From: Pseudomonas capsici | Lineage (GTDB): Bacteria > Pseudomonadota > Gammaproteobacteria > Pseudomonadales > Pseudomonadaceae | Direction of reading: 5' to 3' | Assembly (NCBI RefSeq): GCF_017165765.1 | Contig: NZ_JAFGZD010000007.1 | Span: 268,310 to 332,309 of the forward strand | DNA: 64,000 nt | Part shown: positions 1 to 8,106 of the stretch, piece by piece | Numbering within the stretch: position 1 is the stretch's first letter | Layout: each line of letters opens with the position of its first letter | Notes under the pieces: model-generated | Seen by the model: only the letters and a program-made list of their open reading frames with translations | The model's database searches: none | Told to the model about the DNA's origin: nothing | Made by a program: the position numbers and the translations under genes

Positions 1-643
1 CATATTTGTCGCTCGCATCCTTGGCGCCACTCTTGAAATTGGAGTTTCTTACGACGCTCAATACACATTTGAGTTTTGAATAAGGAATCGTCTTGTCTTC
101 GCTCCAGACTTGTCCAATCTGTGCAGCCCAGTCGCCCAGATTTTTATCCTTGGGCGAGTACACCTTGTACAAACCTTGTTGCACTGGACCTGAAGATGAC
201 GAAAGTTGAGTTCCACCTCGCATCTCTACGATCTCTGATTCGCCTTTTCCTTTTGCCTCGACCTTGCCCGGATTGTTTGGTGTTTTCGACCACATGACGG
301 CATGTACCAGAGCCGAGTCGCCTCTGTTATGGCGCAGTAGAGAAAGAGAAGGTAAAAGCTGGCCGGTTTTTATTATTTTATGAGTGAGTGTTGTGTTGTC
401 AGGTTGATCCATCAATATGAGAATGTCTCCTGCTGACAGATCGCTTTTTTTAAGCTTTTCATTGAAGACGGCTGTGGTGCCCTGTACACCACTTGCTCCT
501 CGTTTGGTGCGATCCTTCAGCTCAGGATTTGCGTCTTGAGCAGAGGTCCTGCTTGTGGAAGCTCCAGCAGTTCCTGTGGTTGTCGGTGGGCTTGATTCGG
601 CCAGATAGCCAGATAAAGGTGTATGAGTGTTTCCAACGCGCAT
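1..643 (-). CDS. Putative HrpL-regulated type III effector, partial (C terminus outside window)
   Basis: The frame is open for 214 codons from an ATG at 643 to the window edge, with GGAGAA about 7 bases before the start. The N terminus (MRVGNTHTPLSGYL...) fits P. syringae type III export signals: about 15 Ser/Thr in the first 50 residues, an aliphatic residue at position 3 and no acidic residue before residue 16. A hrp box lies 31 bases upstream. From about residue 65 there is a compact domain with SAGDILIL, LVHAVMW and EIVEMRGG stretches, an arrangement that recalls permuted NlpC/P60 or papain-like folds with a catalytic His; the matching Cys would have to lie in the missing part. That fold call is inference. 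I do not recognise a named effector family. The promoter and signal make delivery into plant cells likely. Confidence 0.75.
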   Translation of the reverse strand, partial: MRVGNTHTPLSGYLAESSPPTTTGTAGASTSRTSAQDANPELKDRTKRGASGVQGTTAVFNEKLKKSDLSAGDILILMDQPDNTTLTHKIIKTGQLLPSLSLLRHNRGDSALVHAVMWSKTPNNPGKVEAKGKGESEIVEMRGGTQLSSSSGPVQQGLYKVYSPKDKNLGDWAAQIGQVWSEDKTIPYSKLKCVLSVVRNSNFKSGAKDASDKY

Positions 644-674
644 GACAGTTCTCCATAGTTATTTCTACGCGTTG

Positions 675-703
675 TAGGTGGTTCTTCCACGTCCAGTGGT
701 TCC
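675..703 (-). promoter_or_regulatory. hrp box (HrpL-dependent promoter)
   Basis: Read on the minus strand this is GGAACC, a 16-base spacer, then CCACCTA, matching the known HrpL consensus GGAACC-N15/16-CCACNNA at every fixed position. It sits 31 bases before the ATG at 643 and points at that gene. It implies co-expression with the type III secretion system. Confidence 0.88.
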
Positions 704-854
704 TTTTATGAAAGTGGAATTTATTTCTTTTTATTTTGAAATGCTCGGAAGTGATTTCCTGTTGAATTCGGGCTGTTGGTAGGTCGTAGCAGAGTTGTTT
801 TCCTTGCGATGGTATTGTTGGGCTTTCGCAAATAAAACGGAACGCCGCCCGGTT

Positions 855-893
855 GCTCCTACAACTTTCGTAGAAGCGAATCCATTCGCGAAG
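855..893. repeat. REP-like element
   Basis: Contains GCTCCTAC, then GTAGAAGCGAATCCATTCGCGAA, a variant of the Pseudomonas REP core (GTAGGAGCGAATTCATTCGCGAA) that also occurs near 4003 and 13731. It lies between the effector-like gene promoter region and the end of the bacteriocin cluster. Confidence 0.6.
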
Positions 894-895
894 AC

Positions 896-1669
896 TCAGG
901 CCGCTGCCTGGCTCATCTTCAGGACCTCATCAAAATGAGCGCTGTCGGACAGGTTCGCATGCGGCTGGAGCACCTCATGAAACGCCGTGATCGCCACCTC
1001 GATGCTTGTACCAAGATTGCTCAGTGCCAATGTGATCTGCTGACTGGTTTCTGGTCCTGGAGTCCACGCTACCGATTGATTGGTAACCTGCGGTTGGTTA
1101 TGACGTGTGGCCAGTGCTTGTGCAGCCTCCTCGACCTGACGGCGTGCAAGCGCCAGAGCGGCCTGTTTTGCTTCTTCGATCTGACGTCTGGCCAGTTCGC
1201 GAGCCTCTTCTTCGGCTTTGATCCGCGCAGCCTCTTCAGCGGCGCGTTGAGCCTGGAGACGAGCGACTTCGGCGGCCTGGCGTTGCGCTTGCTCGGCTAC
1301 AAGTCGGGCTTCAATCTCCTTCATCCTGGGCTTGAGCTCATTCAGGAAACGGTTGGATTCCAAAAAGAAATGAGCATTAATACTCATGGAGTAGGGATCC
1401 ATTGATCGTATACCCGGCATATTGCGAAGTTGTTCGCTGAGTTCCAGATCCTCCTTGCTCCAGGGTGTTCCACCAAAATTTGCAACTGCCGCATCAACGT
1501 GTTCTTGCGCCAACCCTGCACGTTTGCTGTTAATGAGTTGATCGGTAGAATTGTAATATTGCCTGATGATTTGCAGTTCACTGAGTCCGTTCGTGTTGCC
1601 AGCTTGTGCGGTCAGTTCTGCTTTTAGAAAGCTCGGCAGTTTATGAAGATGGTGTTGAAGTTCTTCCAT
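896..1669 (-). CDS. Coiled-coil protein resembling a toxin-less bacteriocin
   Basis: A 257-residue protein with no signal peptide. Residues 1-110 form a globular region (MEELQHHLHKLPSFL start). Residues about 115-195 are an uninterrupted charged coiled coil rich in Ala, Glu, Arg and Gln (repeated EEAAR, ARRQ units), as in the translocation region of S-type pyocins and colicins. The last 60 residues are a short unrecognised domain. No HNH, RNase or pore-forming domain is visible. It follows the immunity gene by 33 bases and could be co-transcribed with the bacteriocin. It may be the remnant N-terminal half of a second bacteriocin or a helper; I cannot decide. Start ATG at 1669 is the only good one; the region before it has AGGAGTAAG at a suitable distance. 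Confidence 0.6.
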   Translation of the reverse strand: MEELQHHLHKLPSFLKAELTAQAGNTNGLSELQIIRQYYNSTDQLINSKRAGLAQEHVDAAVANFGGTPWSKEDLELSEQLRNMPGIRSMDPYSMSINAHFFLESNRFLNELKPRMKEIEARLVAEQAQRQAAEVARLQAQRAAEEAARIKAEEEARELARRQIEEAKQAALALARRQVEEAAQALATRHNQPQVTNQSVAWTPGPETSQQITLALSNLGTSIEVAITAFHEVLQPHANLSDSAHFDEVLKMSQAAA

Positions 1670-1702
1670 GATTTCTTACTCCTGTCTGAAGGTTGTCATT
1701 AG

Positions 1703-1978
1703 TCATTGATGGTTATCGGATTTCTTGAATCCTGGTTTTCCGTTCTGAGCGCGCCATTCTCTTACGGTTTCCAGAATGCCCTGATTGGTGGGGACTTCTG
1801 CGTAATAAATCAAATCTGACCCGTCAGGGTGCTCCGTTATTTCTTTAAAATGGTCCAATAAAAATCTCGTGTGTCTTTCAAATTCTTTCCCTGGGAGGTT
1901 TCTAGGGTTGGTGAATTCGTTGATAAGTTCTAGGAACTCTTGCTCTGTGTAATCTTCGAGTTTTCTTTTGAGGTTCAT
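1703..1978 (-). CDS. Colicin/pyocin DNase immunity protein (Im9-like)
   Basis: A 91-residue acidic protein that binds and blocks the HNH DNase domain of the toxin encoded just upstream, protecting the producer. Family hallmarks are visible: the DYTEQEFLELI first helix, EHPDGSDLIYY (the conserved helix III with the paired tyrosines that contact the DNase) and the VREWRAQNGKPGFK C terminus, all matching the Im2/Im7/Im8/Im9 family in order and length. Its ATG overlaps the toxin TGA (ATGA at 1975-1978), so the two are translationally coupled, which ensures immunity is made with the toxin. Confidence 0.95.
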   Translation of the reverse strand: MNLKRKLEDYTEQEFLELINEFTNPRNLPGKEFERHTRFLLDHFKEITEHPDGSDLIYYAEVPTNQGILETVREWRAQNGKPGFKKSDNHQ

Positions 1979-3846
1979 TGCAGTCTCCTGTGATGTTCAA
2001 TGTGCTGTTTGGGGGGAAGTACCCTCAAGTTGTCAATGTCGTAAACAGCTCCGCCGTTTGCTATTTCATGCTGATGATGAATTTCAAATGTTTTTCGTCT
2101 CCCCACTTGATCAGCCTGCTTTGGTTGGGGAGCGCGTCCTGACTTCATAAGCTCAAGGTTGTAAGGATTAAATTGCTTCTGAAGCTCTGGGTCACTGGCT
2201 ATCGCCTTCCAGATTTCTTCTCGTAATCTGCCAAAACTACTGAACTGCCTGTCCCGCAACTGATCCGCAATCTGCGAAGGAATGGGAGCTCCTTGCGCGC
2301 GGGTGCTTTCGCCTAGCCAAGTACCTGTTACCGGTTTTCCGTATCCTGTCGCGACCCCCGGAATAGTTCGCGGGTCCTTGAAAAGCAGATACGTGTCAGG
2401 CAGGCCGGAGCCTGGCGGGAATACCAGGATGTAATCGTCGGGGTCGTCATTGACGAAGCTCGGCAGTTCGTCAACGCGGGTGCCCTGTGGCGATACATCC
2501 ACGCCTGGGTCGACCGGCAAGACCGGTTTCTGGCCTGGAAAACGGGTGGAGCTGTCTGCCGGTTGCTCAATTGGAGTCCAGACCAATGCTGGCCGGGTAT
2601 CGCCGTCACGAATGAATTCGTAGGTATTGTTCTGAGCGTTGTATGTGAAATGTCGGACACGAACTTTGGTGCCGACTTTTACGCCGTCCGCTGCCACCCA
2701 CTTGGCGACCGATTGTTGCCCGTCATCTTCCATGACCAGCCGTTGCGGAACATCGATGCTGCCCTTGACGCTGGCAACGTATTCCATGTCCACATCAGGT
2801 GGCAGGTTGAGTTGCGAAACCGGGCTTGCAACGATGGTGGCTGTGCGTTCGGCATCGCCTAACGTTGGCGAGTACAGTGCCAAGGCAACTCCGGGGTTAA
2901 GCTTCAGTCGGTTGATTGCCGTTTTGATGAATATCTCTTTAGCGATCTGCCCGGCCTTTTCCAGAGCTTCGGAGGGACTTGAGGTGCTCGATGGGGTGAT
3001 TGCCGACCACAAGCGCTCGGCGCCTGCTCGTGGTGATGGAGCGGTGTTCTGGCGGGCTTGAGACACCCGGGCATGGTGCTCGGATAACTCTGTGGAACGC
3101 TGTTCCAGAAATGCTGCCGATTCGGCGAGCAGCCTGGCTTCATGTTCATTGTTGACGGCATCCGTCCAGGCCTGATGGGTTTCTTGAGCTCGCTGCGGAT
3201 CGCCCTGGCTGCGGGATTCCAGGTAGTGGCGATACTGCTCCGGTGTGCTGGCCGACAGTGCTTCGCCATGCGTCAGTGTTTTGAGGTTGCGTTGTTCAAG
3301 CTCGGCCTGTTTGCCGGCCAGCAGATAGTTGATCCGGGACTTTTCCTGAAGGATCAGATCCGCAAGCTGTTGACTGGTCGGGTTGCCCGTCAGGGGGGCG
3401 AGGTCAGTTTGAATCTCGTCTAGCAGCGTTGCAGGCAGCTCTTGTGTGGTCTGTTCGTAGCGCAGGGCAAGATCAGATTTGACTACCTGTTGAGTCTGGG
3501 TGAGGTCGTTGATTGTTTGCCTATACGCCTGCTCACGCTGTGCCTGAGCGGCGGCTTGAGCGCGTGCTTGTTCTGCGGCTTGTGCTTGAGCATGAGCCTG
3601 AGCGCGTGCCTGCTGTTCAGCCTGGGCTTGGGCTTCTGCAGCCGCTCTAGCCTGAGCGGCCTGTTGCCGGGCTTGAGCATGTAATCGTCGACGCCGTTTT
3701 CTACGTTTTGAAGAGCCCGTATTAGTGAAACTTCGATCAAAGAATCCGGTATTTTGAGGCGCAGGGTTGCTACTGGGGGATATATTTACCGTTCCGGTTG
3801 TAGTGTCATGTAATACGTTGGTTTGTCGCTTCCTTCGTGTAGCCAT
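1975..3846 (-). CDS. S-type pyocin/colicin-like bacteriocin with HNH DNase domain
   Basis: A 623-residue secreted toxin that kills related bacteria by cutting their DNA. Residues 1-50 are basic and disordered; about 50-115 are an Arg/Ala/Gln-rich coiled coil; about 115-280 are helical; about 285-520 correspond to the pyocin S translocation domain; residues 530-623 are the HNH nuclease, with EEIWKAIASDPELQKQFNP, the HHQHE dyad, the YDIDNLRVL asparagines and the terminal QHIEHH histidines as in colicin E9. The start at 3846 has AAGGAGAA at the correct distance. The paired immunity gene overlaps its stop codon. No lysis gene is seen nearby, as usual for S-type pyocins. I saw no clear PrtN P-box. 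Target receptor is unknown. Confidence 0.92.
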   Translation of the reverse strand: MATRRKRQTNVLHDTTTGTVNISPSSNPAPQNTGFFDRSFTNTGSSKRRKRRRRLHAQARQQAAQARAAAEAQAQAEQQARAQAHAQAQAAEQARAQAAAQAQREQAYRQTINDLTQTQQVVKSDLALRYEQTTQELPATLLDEIQTDLAPLTGNPTSQQLADLILQEKSRINYLLAGKQAELEQRNLKTLTHGEALSASTPEQYRHYLESRSQGDPQRAQETHQAWTDAVNNEHEARLLAESAAFLEQRSTELSEHHARVSQARQNTAPSPRAGAERLWSAITPSSTSSPSEALEKAGQIAKEIFIKTAINRLKLNPGVALALYSPTLGDAERTATIVASPVSQLNLPPDVDMEYVASVKGSIDVPQRLVMEDDGQQSVAKWVAADGVKVGTKVRVRHFTYNAQNNTYEFIRDGDTRPALVWTPIEQPADSSTRFPGQKPVLPVDPGVDVSPQGTRVDELPSFVNDDPDDYILVFPPGSGLPDTYLLFKDPRTIPGVATGYGKPVTGTWLGESTRAQGAPIPSQIADQLRDRQFSSFGRLREEIWKAIASDPELQKQFNPYNLELMKSGRAPQPKQADQVGRRKTFEIHHQHEIANGGAVYDIDNLRVLPPKQHIEHHRRLQ

Positions 3847-4134
3847 ACAGTTCTCCTTGTTTGTATGGCTGAACGTTACGAATTTGATGGTGGGTGGTGC
3901 GGTATATGTATGTTGTTTTTAGAGTGGGTTGTGACTTAAGTGTCTGTCAGGTTTTTTGGAGGGCAATAAATATTTATTAATGGTTATAATTTCGCCGCAC
4001 TAGTTGTAGGGGCGAATTTATTCGTGAGCTGGACAGTGAGAACACCGCCGATTTGCCTGTTTAACTTCATGACTTTCCGATTTTAAAAATGCTCACCTGA
4101 GTCACCCTTGCAGCGACCCAGGTTTAACCTGCTT
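3847..4134. other. Intergenic region with one REP-like element
   Basis: No gene is apparent between the bacteriocin start and the oxidoreductase stop. A REP-like half element (GTAGGGGCGAATTTATTCGTGAG) lies at about 4005-4027. The AT-rich stretch at 3900-4000 is where the bacteriocin promoter should be, but I could not identify a convincing regulator box. Confidence 0.5.
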
Positions 4135-5112
4135 TTAACCAATCGATACCACCACCTTCCCCACCGCACTCCTTTTCCCCAACACCTCAATCGCTTCGGC
4201 CCCTCTTTCCAGCGGATAAACCTGCGATACCAGCGGTTTCAACTTTCCTTCTGCATACCAATCGAACAATTGCTTGAAGTTCGCGGCATTTTCTTGGGGT
4301 TGTCTTTGCGCGAAAGAACCCCAGAACACGCCCACTACGGATGCGCCTTTTAATAGCGCGAGGTTTACGGGTAGTTCGGGGATGTGGCCGCTGGCGAAGC
4401 CGACGACCAGCAGGCGGCCGTTCCAGGCGATGGAGCGTATGGCCTGGTCGAAGAGGTCGCCGCCGACCGGGTCGTAGATGACGTCGACGCCGTTGCCTGC
4501 TGTCAGGCGTTTCACTTCGTCCTTGAGGCTGGTTTCGCTGTAGTTGATGAGCTCGTCTGCACCGGCATTTCTGGCAACTTCAAGTTTTTCGGCGCTGCTG
4601 GCGGCGGCAATGACGCGAGCCCCCAGGGCTTTGCCGATTTCCACGGCGGCGAGGCCCACGCCGCCCGAGGCGCCGAGCACCAGCAGGGTTTCGCCGGGTT
4701 GCAGGTTGGCGCGTTGTTTGAGGGCGTGCATGGAGGTGCCGTAGGTCATGCTGAAAGCGGCGGCGGTGGTGAAGTCCATGGCTTCGGGAATCGGCAGTAC
4801 GTTGTAGCCCGGTACCGCAACCTGCTCGGCGAAGCTGCCCCAACCGGTGAGGGCCATGACCCGGTCGCCGGGTTTGAGGTGGGTTATCTTTTCACCGACC
4901 TGCGAGATGATGCCTGCTGCTTCGCCGCCCGGTGAAAAGGGGAAAGGCGGCTTGAACTGGTATTTGCCTTCGATGATCAGCGTGTCCGGGAAGTTGACGC
5001 CCGCAGCCTGTACATCGAGCAGGATTTCGTTCTTCTTGATAGCGGGGCTGTCGACGTTTTCCAGGGTCAGGGTGTCGGCAGGACCGAAGGCTTTGCACAG
5101 CAGGGCTTTCAT
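4135..5112 (-). CDS. NADPH:quinone oxidoreductase family protein (zinc-independent MDR)
   Basis: A 325-residue medium-chain dehydrogenase/reductase of the quinone oxidoreductase type, which transfers hydride from NADPH to quinones or enones. The N-terminal GroES-like domain includes NFPDTLIIEGKYQ and PGGEAAGII; the Rossmann part has LVLGASGGVGLAAVEIG (about residues 140-156), the AXXGXXG variant expected for NADPH, followed by GADELINYS and DVIYDPVGG. The catalytic zinc ligands of alcohol dehydrogenases are absent. The start was set at MKALLCKAFG (5112), with AAAAGGAA upstream, rather than 22 codons earlier. It stands alone, convergent to nothing obvious; the divergent neighbour is the FliL-like gene. 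Confidence 0.88.
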   Translation of the reverse strand: MKALLCKAFGPADTLTLENVDSPAIKKNEILLDVQAAGVNFPDTLIIEGKYQFKPPFPFSPGGEAAGIISQVGEKITHLKPGDRVMALTGWGSFAEQVAVPGYNVLPIPEAMDFTTAAAFSMTYGTSMHALKQRANLQPGETLLVLGASGGVGLAAVEIGKALGARVIAAASSAEKLEVARNAGADELINYSETSLKDEVKRLTAGNGVDVIYDPVGGDLFDQAIRSIAWNGRLLVVGFASGHIPELPVNLALLKGASVVGVFWGSFAQRQPQENAANFKQLFDWYAEGKLKPLVSQVYPLERGAEAIEVLGKRSAVGKVVVSIG

Positions 5113-5242
5113 CGGGCTATTCCTTTTCCGGTAATGGCCGATAAGGTCGGATATGCAGGTTTTCGGGTCAATGAGCATGGCCCGGCCTTATAAGCGTGTA
5201 TAAGCTGTAACCTACGCGGCAACCCGTATTGAGGAGTGGACT

Positions 5243-5653
5243 GTGAAAGCGTGGATCTTGATGTTGTTGGCCTTGTCGCTGCCTGCCCTGGCGCAGGAAG
5301 AAGCCAAAGAAGGCGAGGGCGCAGAGCCCAAGGCGGCCTATGTTTCCCTGACACCTCCGTTTGTGGGCAACTATGCCCTTGATGGCGGGCCGAAGTTGCG
5401 CGTCTACAAGGCCGATATCGCCCTGCGCGTTACCGGTGCCGATGCCCAGACGGCGGTCAAGCGCAATGACCCGCTGATCCGTAATCTGCTGGTTGCCCTG
5501 TTTACCCAGCAGACTGTCGACTCCATGAGCAGCGCCGATGCGAAGGAAAAGATTCGTCAGGAAGCACTCAAGCAGGTCCAGCAAGTGATGACCAGCGAAG
5601 AGGGCAAGCCGATCGTCGAAGACTTGCTGTTCAACAACTTTATCGTTCAGTAA
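5243..5653 (+). CDS. FliL-like flagellar basal body-associated protein
   Basis: A 136-residue protein starting at GTG (5243) with GAGGAG six bases upstream. Residues 1-18 form a signal peptide or N-terminal anchor (MKAWILMLLALSLPALAQ). The rest has the FliL domain pattern: YVSLTPPFVGNY, a central YKADIALRV strand, RNDPLIRNLLVALF and a C-terminal FNNFIVQ, which matches the periplasmic stomatin-like FliL core. FliL proteins associate with the flagellar stator. This copy is outside any flagellar operon, so it is a FliL paralogue with an unproven role. It converges with the EVE gene (7-base gap). Confidence 0.85.
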   Translation: MKAWILMLLALSLPALAQEEAKEGEGAEPKAAYVSLTPPFVGNYALDGGPKLRVYKADIALRVTGADAQTAVKRNDPLIRNLLVALFTQQTVDSMSSADAKEKIRQEALKQVQQVMTSEEGKPIVEDLLFNNFIVQ

Positions 5654-5659
5654 CGTCCT

Positions 5660-6109
5660 TCAGCGCAGTGCCAGGATCGCCGACCATTGTTCGGCGGTCA
5701 CCAGCATGACCGAGAGTCGGCTGCCTTTTTGCACCAGAGGCAGTTGCTCGAGCGCCGCCTGTTGTTTCAGGTAACCCAGCCCCAGCACTTTCGGGAAGAT
5801 CTCCACGAAGGCGACATCGATTGCGCTCCATGGGTTCTTTTCGGCGCTGGCCTTGGCGTCGAAGTAGTGACTTTCCGGCTCAAGGGCCGTGGGGTCAGCG
5901 TAGGCGGCTTCGATAATCCTGCCGATTCCGGCAATTCCCGGCTCCGGGCAACTGGAGTGATAGAAAAAGAACTCGTCTCCCACCGACATGCTGCGCATGA
6001 AATTGCGGGCCTGATAGTTGCGCACGCCATCCCAGCGGGCTTTGCCGAGGCGTTGCAGGTCACTGATCGAGAGTTCGTCGGGTTCTGACTTCATCAGCCA
6101 ATAGGCCAT
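5660..6109 (-). CDS. EVE domain protein (thymocyte nuclear protein 1 family)
   Basis: A 149-residue single-domain PUA/YTH-like protein. It begins MAYWLMKSEPDELSI, the typical family start, and contains WDGVRNYQARNFMR, the GDEFFFYHSS signature and an FPKVLGL stretch. EVE domains bind modified bases in DNA or RNA; bacterial stand-alone copies are of unsettled function. The start was placed at 6109, with GGAGAA seven bases upstream, rather than at the ATG eight codons earlier. Length matches the family (about 150). Confidence 0.9.
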   Translation of the reverse strand: MAYWLMKSEPDELSISDLQRLGKARWDGVRNYQARNFMRSMSVGDEFFFYHSSCPEPGIAGIGRIIEAAYADPTALEPESHYFDAKASAEKNPWSAIDVAFVEIFPKVLGLGYLKQQAALEQLPLVQKGSRLSVMLVTAEQWSAILALR

Positions 6110-6297
6110 TGGGTGTTCTCCATGGGAATACACAACATCGGGATGTTTTTATGACAAACCGACAGTCGGTTGGCGCCACTATTTGCGTACTGGTTCACGT
6201 TATCGCAAAATGCCGCCTTTTTAAGCACCCTGCTGTTACATGGCCTTTACGAGAGCGGCTGTTGGCAGCGTATTGATTTGTCGAAGGAGGGCAGTCA

Positions 6298-6450
6298 ATG
6301 AAACGCAAGCCGGATTTACTGTGGGTTTTAGTGGCGTTGTTCGGCTTGGGTATCGTGACTACCGGTTATGCGCAGAGCCTGTGGGCCAACAAGGTGGATG
6401 CACCTGTCGAGATCACTCAGCAGCAACAAAAGGTGCCCGGGCGGCATTGA
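6298..6450 (+). CDS. Small single-pass membrane protein
   Basis: A 50-residue ORF starting MKRKPDLLWVLVALFGLG with a perfect AAGGAGG seven bases upstream. One hydrophobic helix (residues 8-25) follows a basic N terminus, and the C-terminal tail is polar (AQSLWANKVDAP, then Gln-rich). This looks like a genuine conserved small inner-membrane protein of Pseudomonas; no function can be assigned. It is convergent with the cyclo-ligase gene. Confidence 0.75.
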   Translation: MKRKPDLLWVLVALFGLGIVTTGYAQSLWANKVDAPVEITQQQQKVPGRH

Positions 6451-6501
6451 TGTTTTAAGCTTCTTTCTTTTCCGGGGGCTATGCCTGTAGCTCCCGTCGC
6501 G

Positions 6502-7122
6502 TCACTTCTCTTCTTCCTGTTGTGCCAGATACCAGCGGCTGTCCGATACCGTGCCTTGCAGCGGAACATCCCAGCTTGCCTGCGCGAGCCGTTCGACTTT
6601 CTGACACTCATGGGCCAGGCCCAGCAGCAGCGGTTTTTTCCAGGTCTTTCTGCGTGCCAGATACGCCAGGCTGCGGTCATAGAAACCGCCGCCCATTCCC
6701 AGGCGTCCGCCTTCGTCATCGAATCCGACCAGAGGCATCAGGATCAGATCCAGTGCCCAGATCCTGCGTTGCCGTGCGCGATTGATGCGCGGTTCCGGGA
6801 TGCGAAAACGGTTGGGGATGAATTTCTCGCCAGGGCGCACGCGCTGGAAAACCATCTTGGTACGTGGCCAGGCATCGAGCACCGGCAGGTAAGTCGCCTT
6901 GCCCCGACGTTGGGCGGCCCGCAGCAAAAGCCGTGGATCGATCTCGCCGTCCATGGGCAGGTAGAGCGAGACATGACGGGCGCGGCGAAACAGGGGATGT
7001 TGTGCCAGTTGGCGATACAGGCCCAGAGCGGCAGCGCGTTGCTGGCCGGGAGTCAACGCACGACGCGCCTTGCGTAGCTGGCGGCGCAGTTGCGGGCGTG
7101 TGAGTGTCGGGTTGCTGGTCAT
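6502..7122 (-). CDS. ygfA: 5-formyltetrahydrofolate cyclo-ligase
   Basis: A 206-residue enzyme that converts 5-formyl-THF to 5,10-methenyl-THF using ATP, recycling folate. Motifs seen include TRPQLRRQLRKARRAL at the N terminus, SLYLPMDGEID, and LILMPLVGFDDEGGRLGMGGGFYDRSL, cited here as the family signature (PLVGFD followed by RLGMGGGFYDR). The start at MTSNPTL (7122) is preferred over an upstream ATG inside the 6S leader. The order zapA - 6S RNA - ygfA on one strand is conserved in gammaproteobacteria, and in those species the cyclo-ligase is co-transcribed with or processed from the 6S precursor. Confidence 0.92.
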   Translation of the reverse strand: MTSNPTLTRPQLRRQLRKARRALTPGQQRAAALGLYRQLAQHPLFRRARHVSLYLPMDGEIDPRLLLRAAQRRGKATYLPVLDAWPRTKMVFQRVRPGEKFIPNRFRIPEPRINRARQRRIWALDLILMPLVGFDDEGGRLGMGGGFYDRSLAYLARRKTWKKPLLLGLAHECQKVERLAQASWDVPLQGTVSDSRWYLAQQEEEK

Positions 7123-7210
7123 GAACGCAAGGTCATGCAGGCTGATCCGTGAGGTTGAAACCGGAGACGGAATCGACATTGCCAGACAGCGGGACTGGCA
7201 ATGGATTGAA

Positions 7211-7391
7211 TTGGGACTCCCCGACGAACCGCTGTCGGTGTAGCCCTTGAACCCGAAAGTTCAAGGTGGTGATTGCAGGAGGTCTTAAGGCTTTCCGTCA
7301 AGCGGACATGCACACCGACCCCAACGTGCAACCCCCGTGGTTGTGCGTATCGGCTCAGGGACATGACCGACTGGCAAGCACTCCAGGGAGC
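7211..7391 (-). ncRNA. ssrS: 6S RNA
   Basis: About 181 nt. On the minus strand it contains the hallmark blocks GTCCCTGAGCCGATA, GACGGAAAGCCTTAAGACC and CACCTTGAACTTTCGGGTTC, in the same order as E. coli 6S RNA, and the terminal stem CTCCC...GGGAG closes the molecule. It mimics an open promoter and sequesters sigma70 RNA polymerase in stationary phase. It lies between zapA and ygfA, the conserved location. Ends are estimated from the closing stem and from the -10 box, so they may be off by a few bases. Confidence 0.93.
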
Positions 7392-7397
7392 GGCGCA

Positions 7398-7403
7398 AGT
7401 ATA
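7398..7403 (-). promoter_or_regulatory. -10 box of the 6S RNA promoter
   Basis: TATACT on the minus strand, seven bases before the estimated 5' end of 6S RNA. A -35 element is not obvious. Confidence 0.6.
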
Positions 7404-7422
7404 CAGAAATGACCGGAAATAA

Positions 7423-7752
7423 TCAGCCTCGAGGTGAATCGGGTGTTGCCGGAGTGTTTGTGGACAGCTCCAGATCGACTCTTTCCAGCAGGTCGCGCAC
7501 CTTTTCGCGGGTCGAACCGCTGGTTTGCACGTCAGGCAGATTCTGTTTGTGCAGCAGGTCGTGAGTGATGTTCAGGGCAGCCATGACCGCAATGCGGTCT
7601 GCGCCGATCACTTTGCCGCTGCTGCGGATTTCACGCATCTTGCCATCCAGGTAGCGGGCGGCGCTGACCAGGTTGGTGCGCTCTTCCTGAGGGCAAATGA
7701 TCGAATATTCCTTGTCGAGGATTTGAACGGTAACGCTGTTGCCATTACTCAT
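7423..7752 (-). CDS. zapA: Cell division protein ZapA
   Basis: A 109-residue cytoplasmic protein that bundles FtsZ protofilaments at the Z-ring. The N-terminal domain VTVQILDKEYSIICPQEER and LVSAARYLDGKMREIR, then the coiled coil beginning around DRIAVMAALNITHDLL, match ZapA. Length agrees with the family. The ATG at 7752 overlaps the stop of the upstream small coiled-coil gene by four bases, indicating one operon, followed by 6S RNA. Confidence 0.93.
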   Translation of the reverse strand: MSNGNSVTVQILDKEYSIICPQEERTNLVSAARYLDGKMREIRSSGKVIGADRIAVMAALNITHDLLHKQNLPDVQTSGSTREKVRDLLERVDLELSTNTPATPDSPRG

Positions 7753-7958
7753 GAGTCTTGCTCCAGGGCCTTGAGGCGCGAAATCATGGACTCGACCTTC
7801 TGCCGGGCGATTTCGTTCTTTTCAATGAGGTGGGCGCGTTCCTCGCGCCAGGATTTTTCCTGAGCTAATAGGAGTGCATTTTGGCTTTTAAGTTGCTCGG
7901 TGTGCTTGAGCAGCAATTCGAGCCGGTTCATCAGGGCTTGCAGATCGGTGTCTTCCAT
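7749..7958 (-). CDS. ZapB-like small coiled-coil protein (TIGR02449 family)
   Basis: A 69-residue, nearly all-helical coiled-coil protein (MEDTDLQALMNRLELLL...) with heptad leucines. It is the small protein regularly found before zapA in pseudomonads (TIGR02449). Its coupling to zapA (ATGA overlap) suggests a role in division. Any ZapB-like behaviour is inference from size, coiled coil and context. Confidence 0.85.
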   Translation of the reverse strand: MEDTDLQALMNRLELLLKHTEQLKSQNALLLAQEKSWREERAHLIEKNEIARQKVESMISRLKALEQDS

Positions 7959-8106
7959 TGTTTTCCACTGAATACTTTCTGATGAATGGCACGCAGTCAG
8001 GTAACGCCACTGCCTCTAACCGCCGTGTTGATGATCTTGTTGCGCGGATAGTCTAGGATACAAGGCCTTCATTCTAGACATTGCGCCGTTTGGCGACTAG
8101 CTGCCC

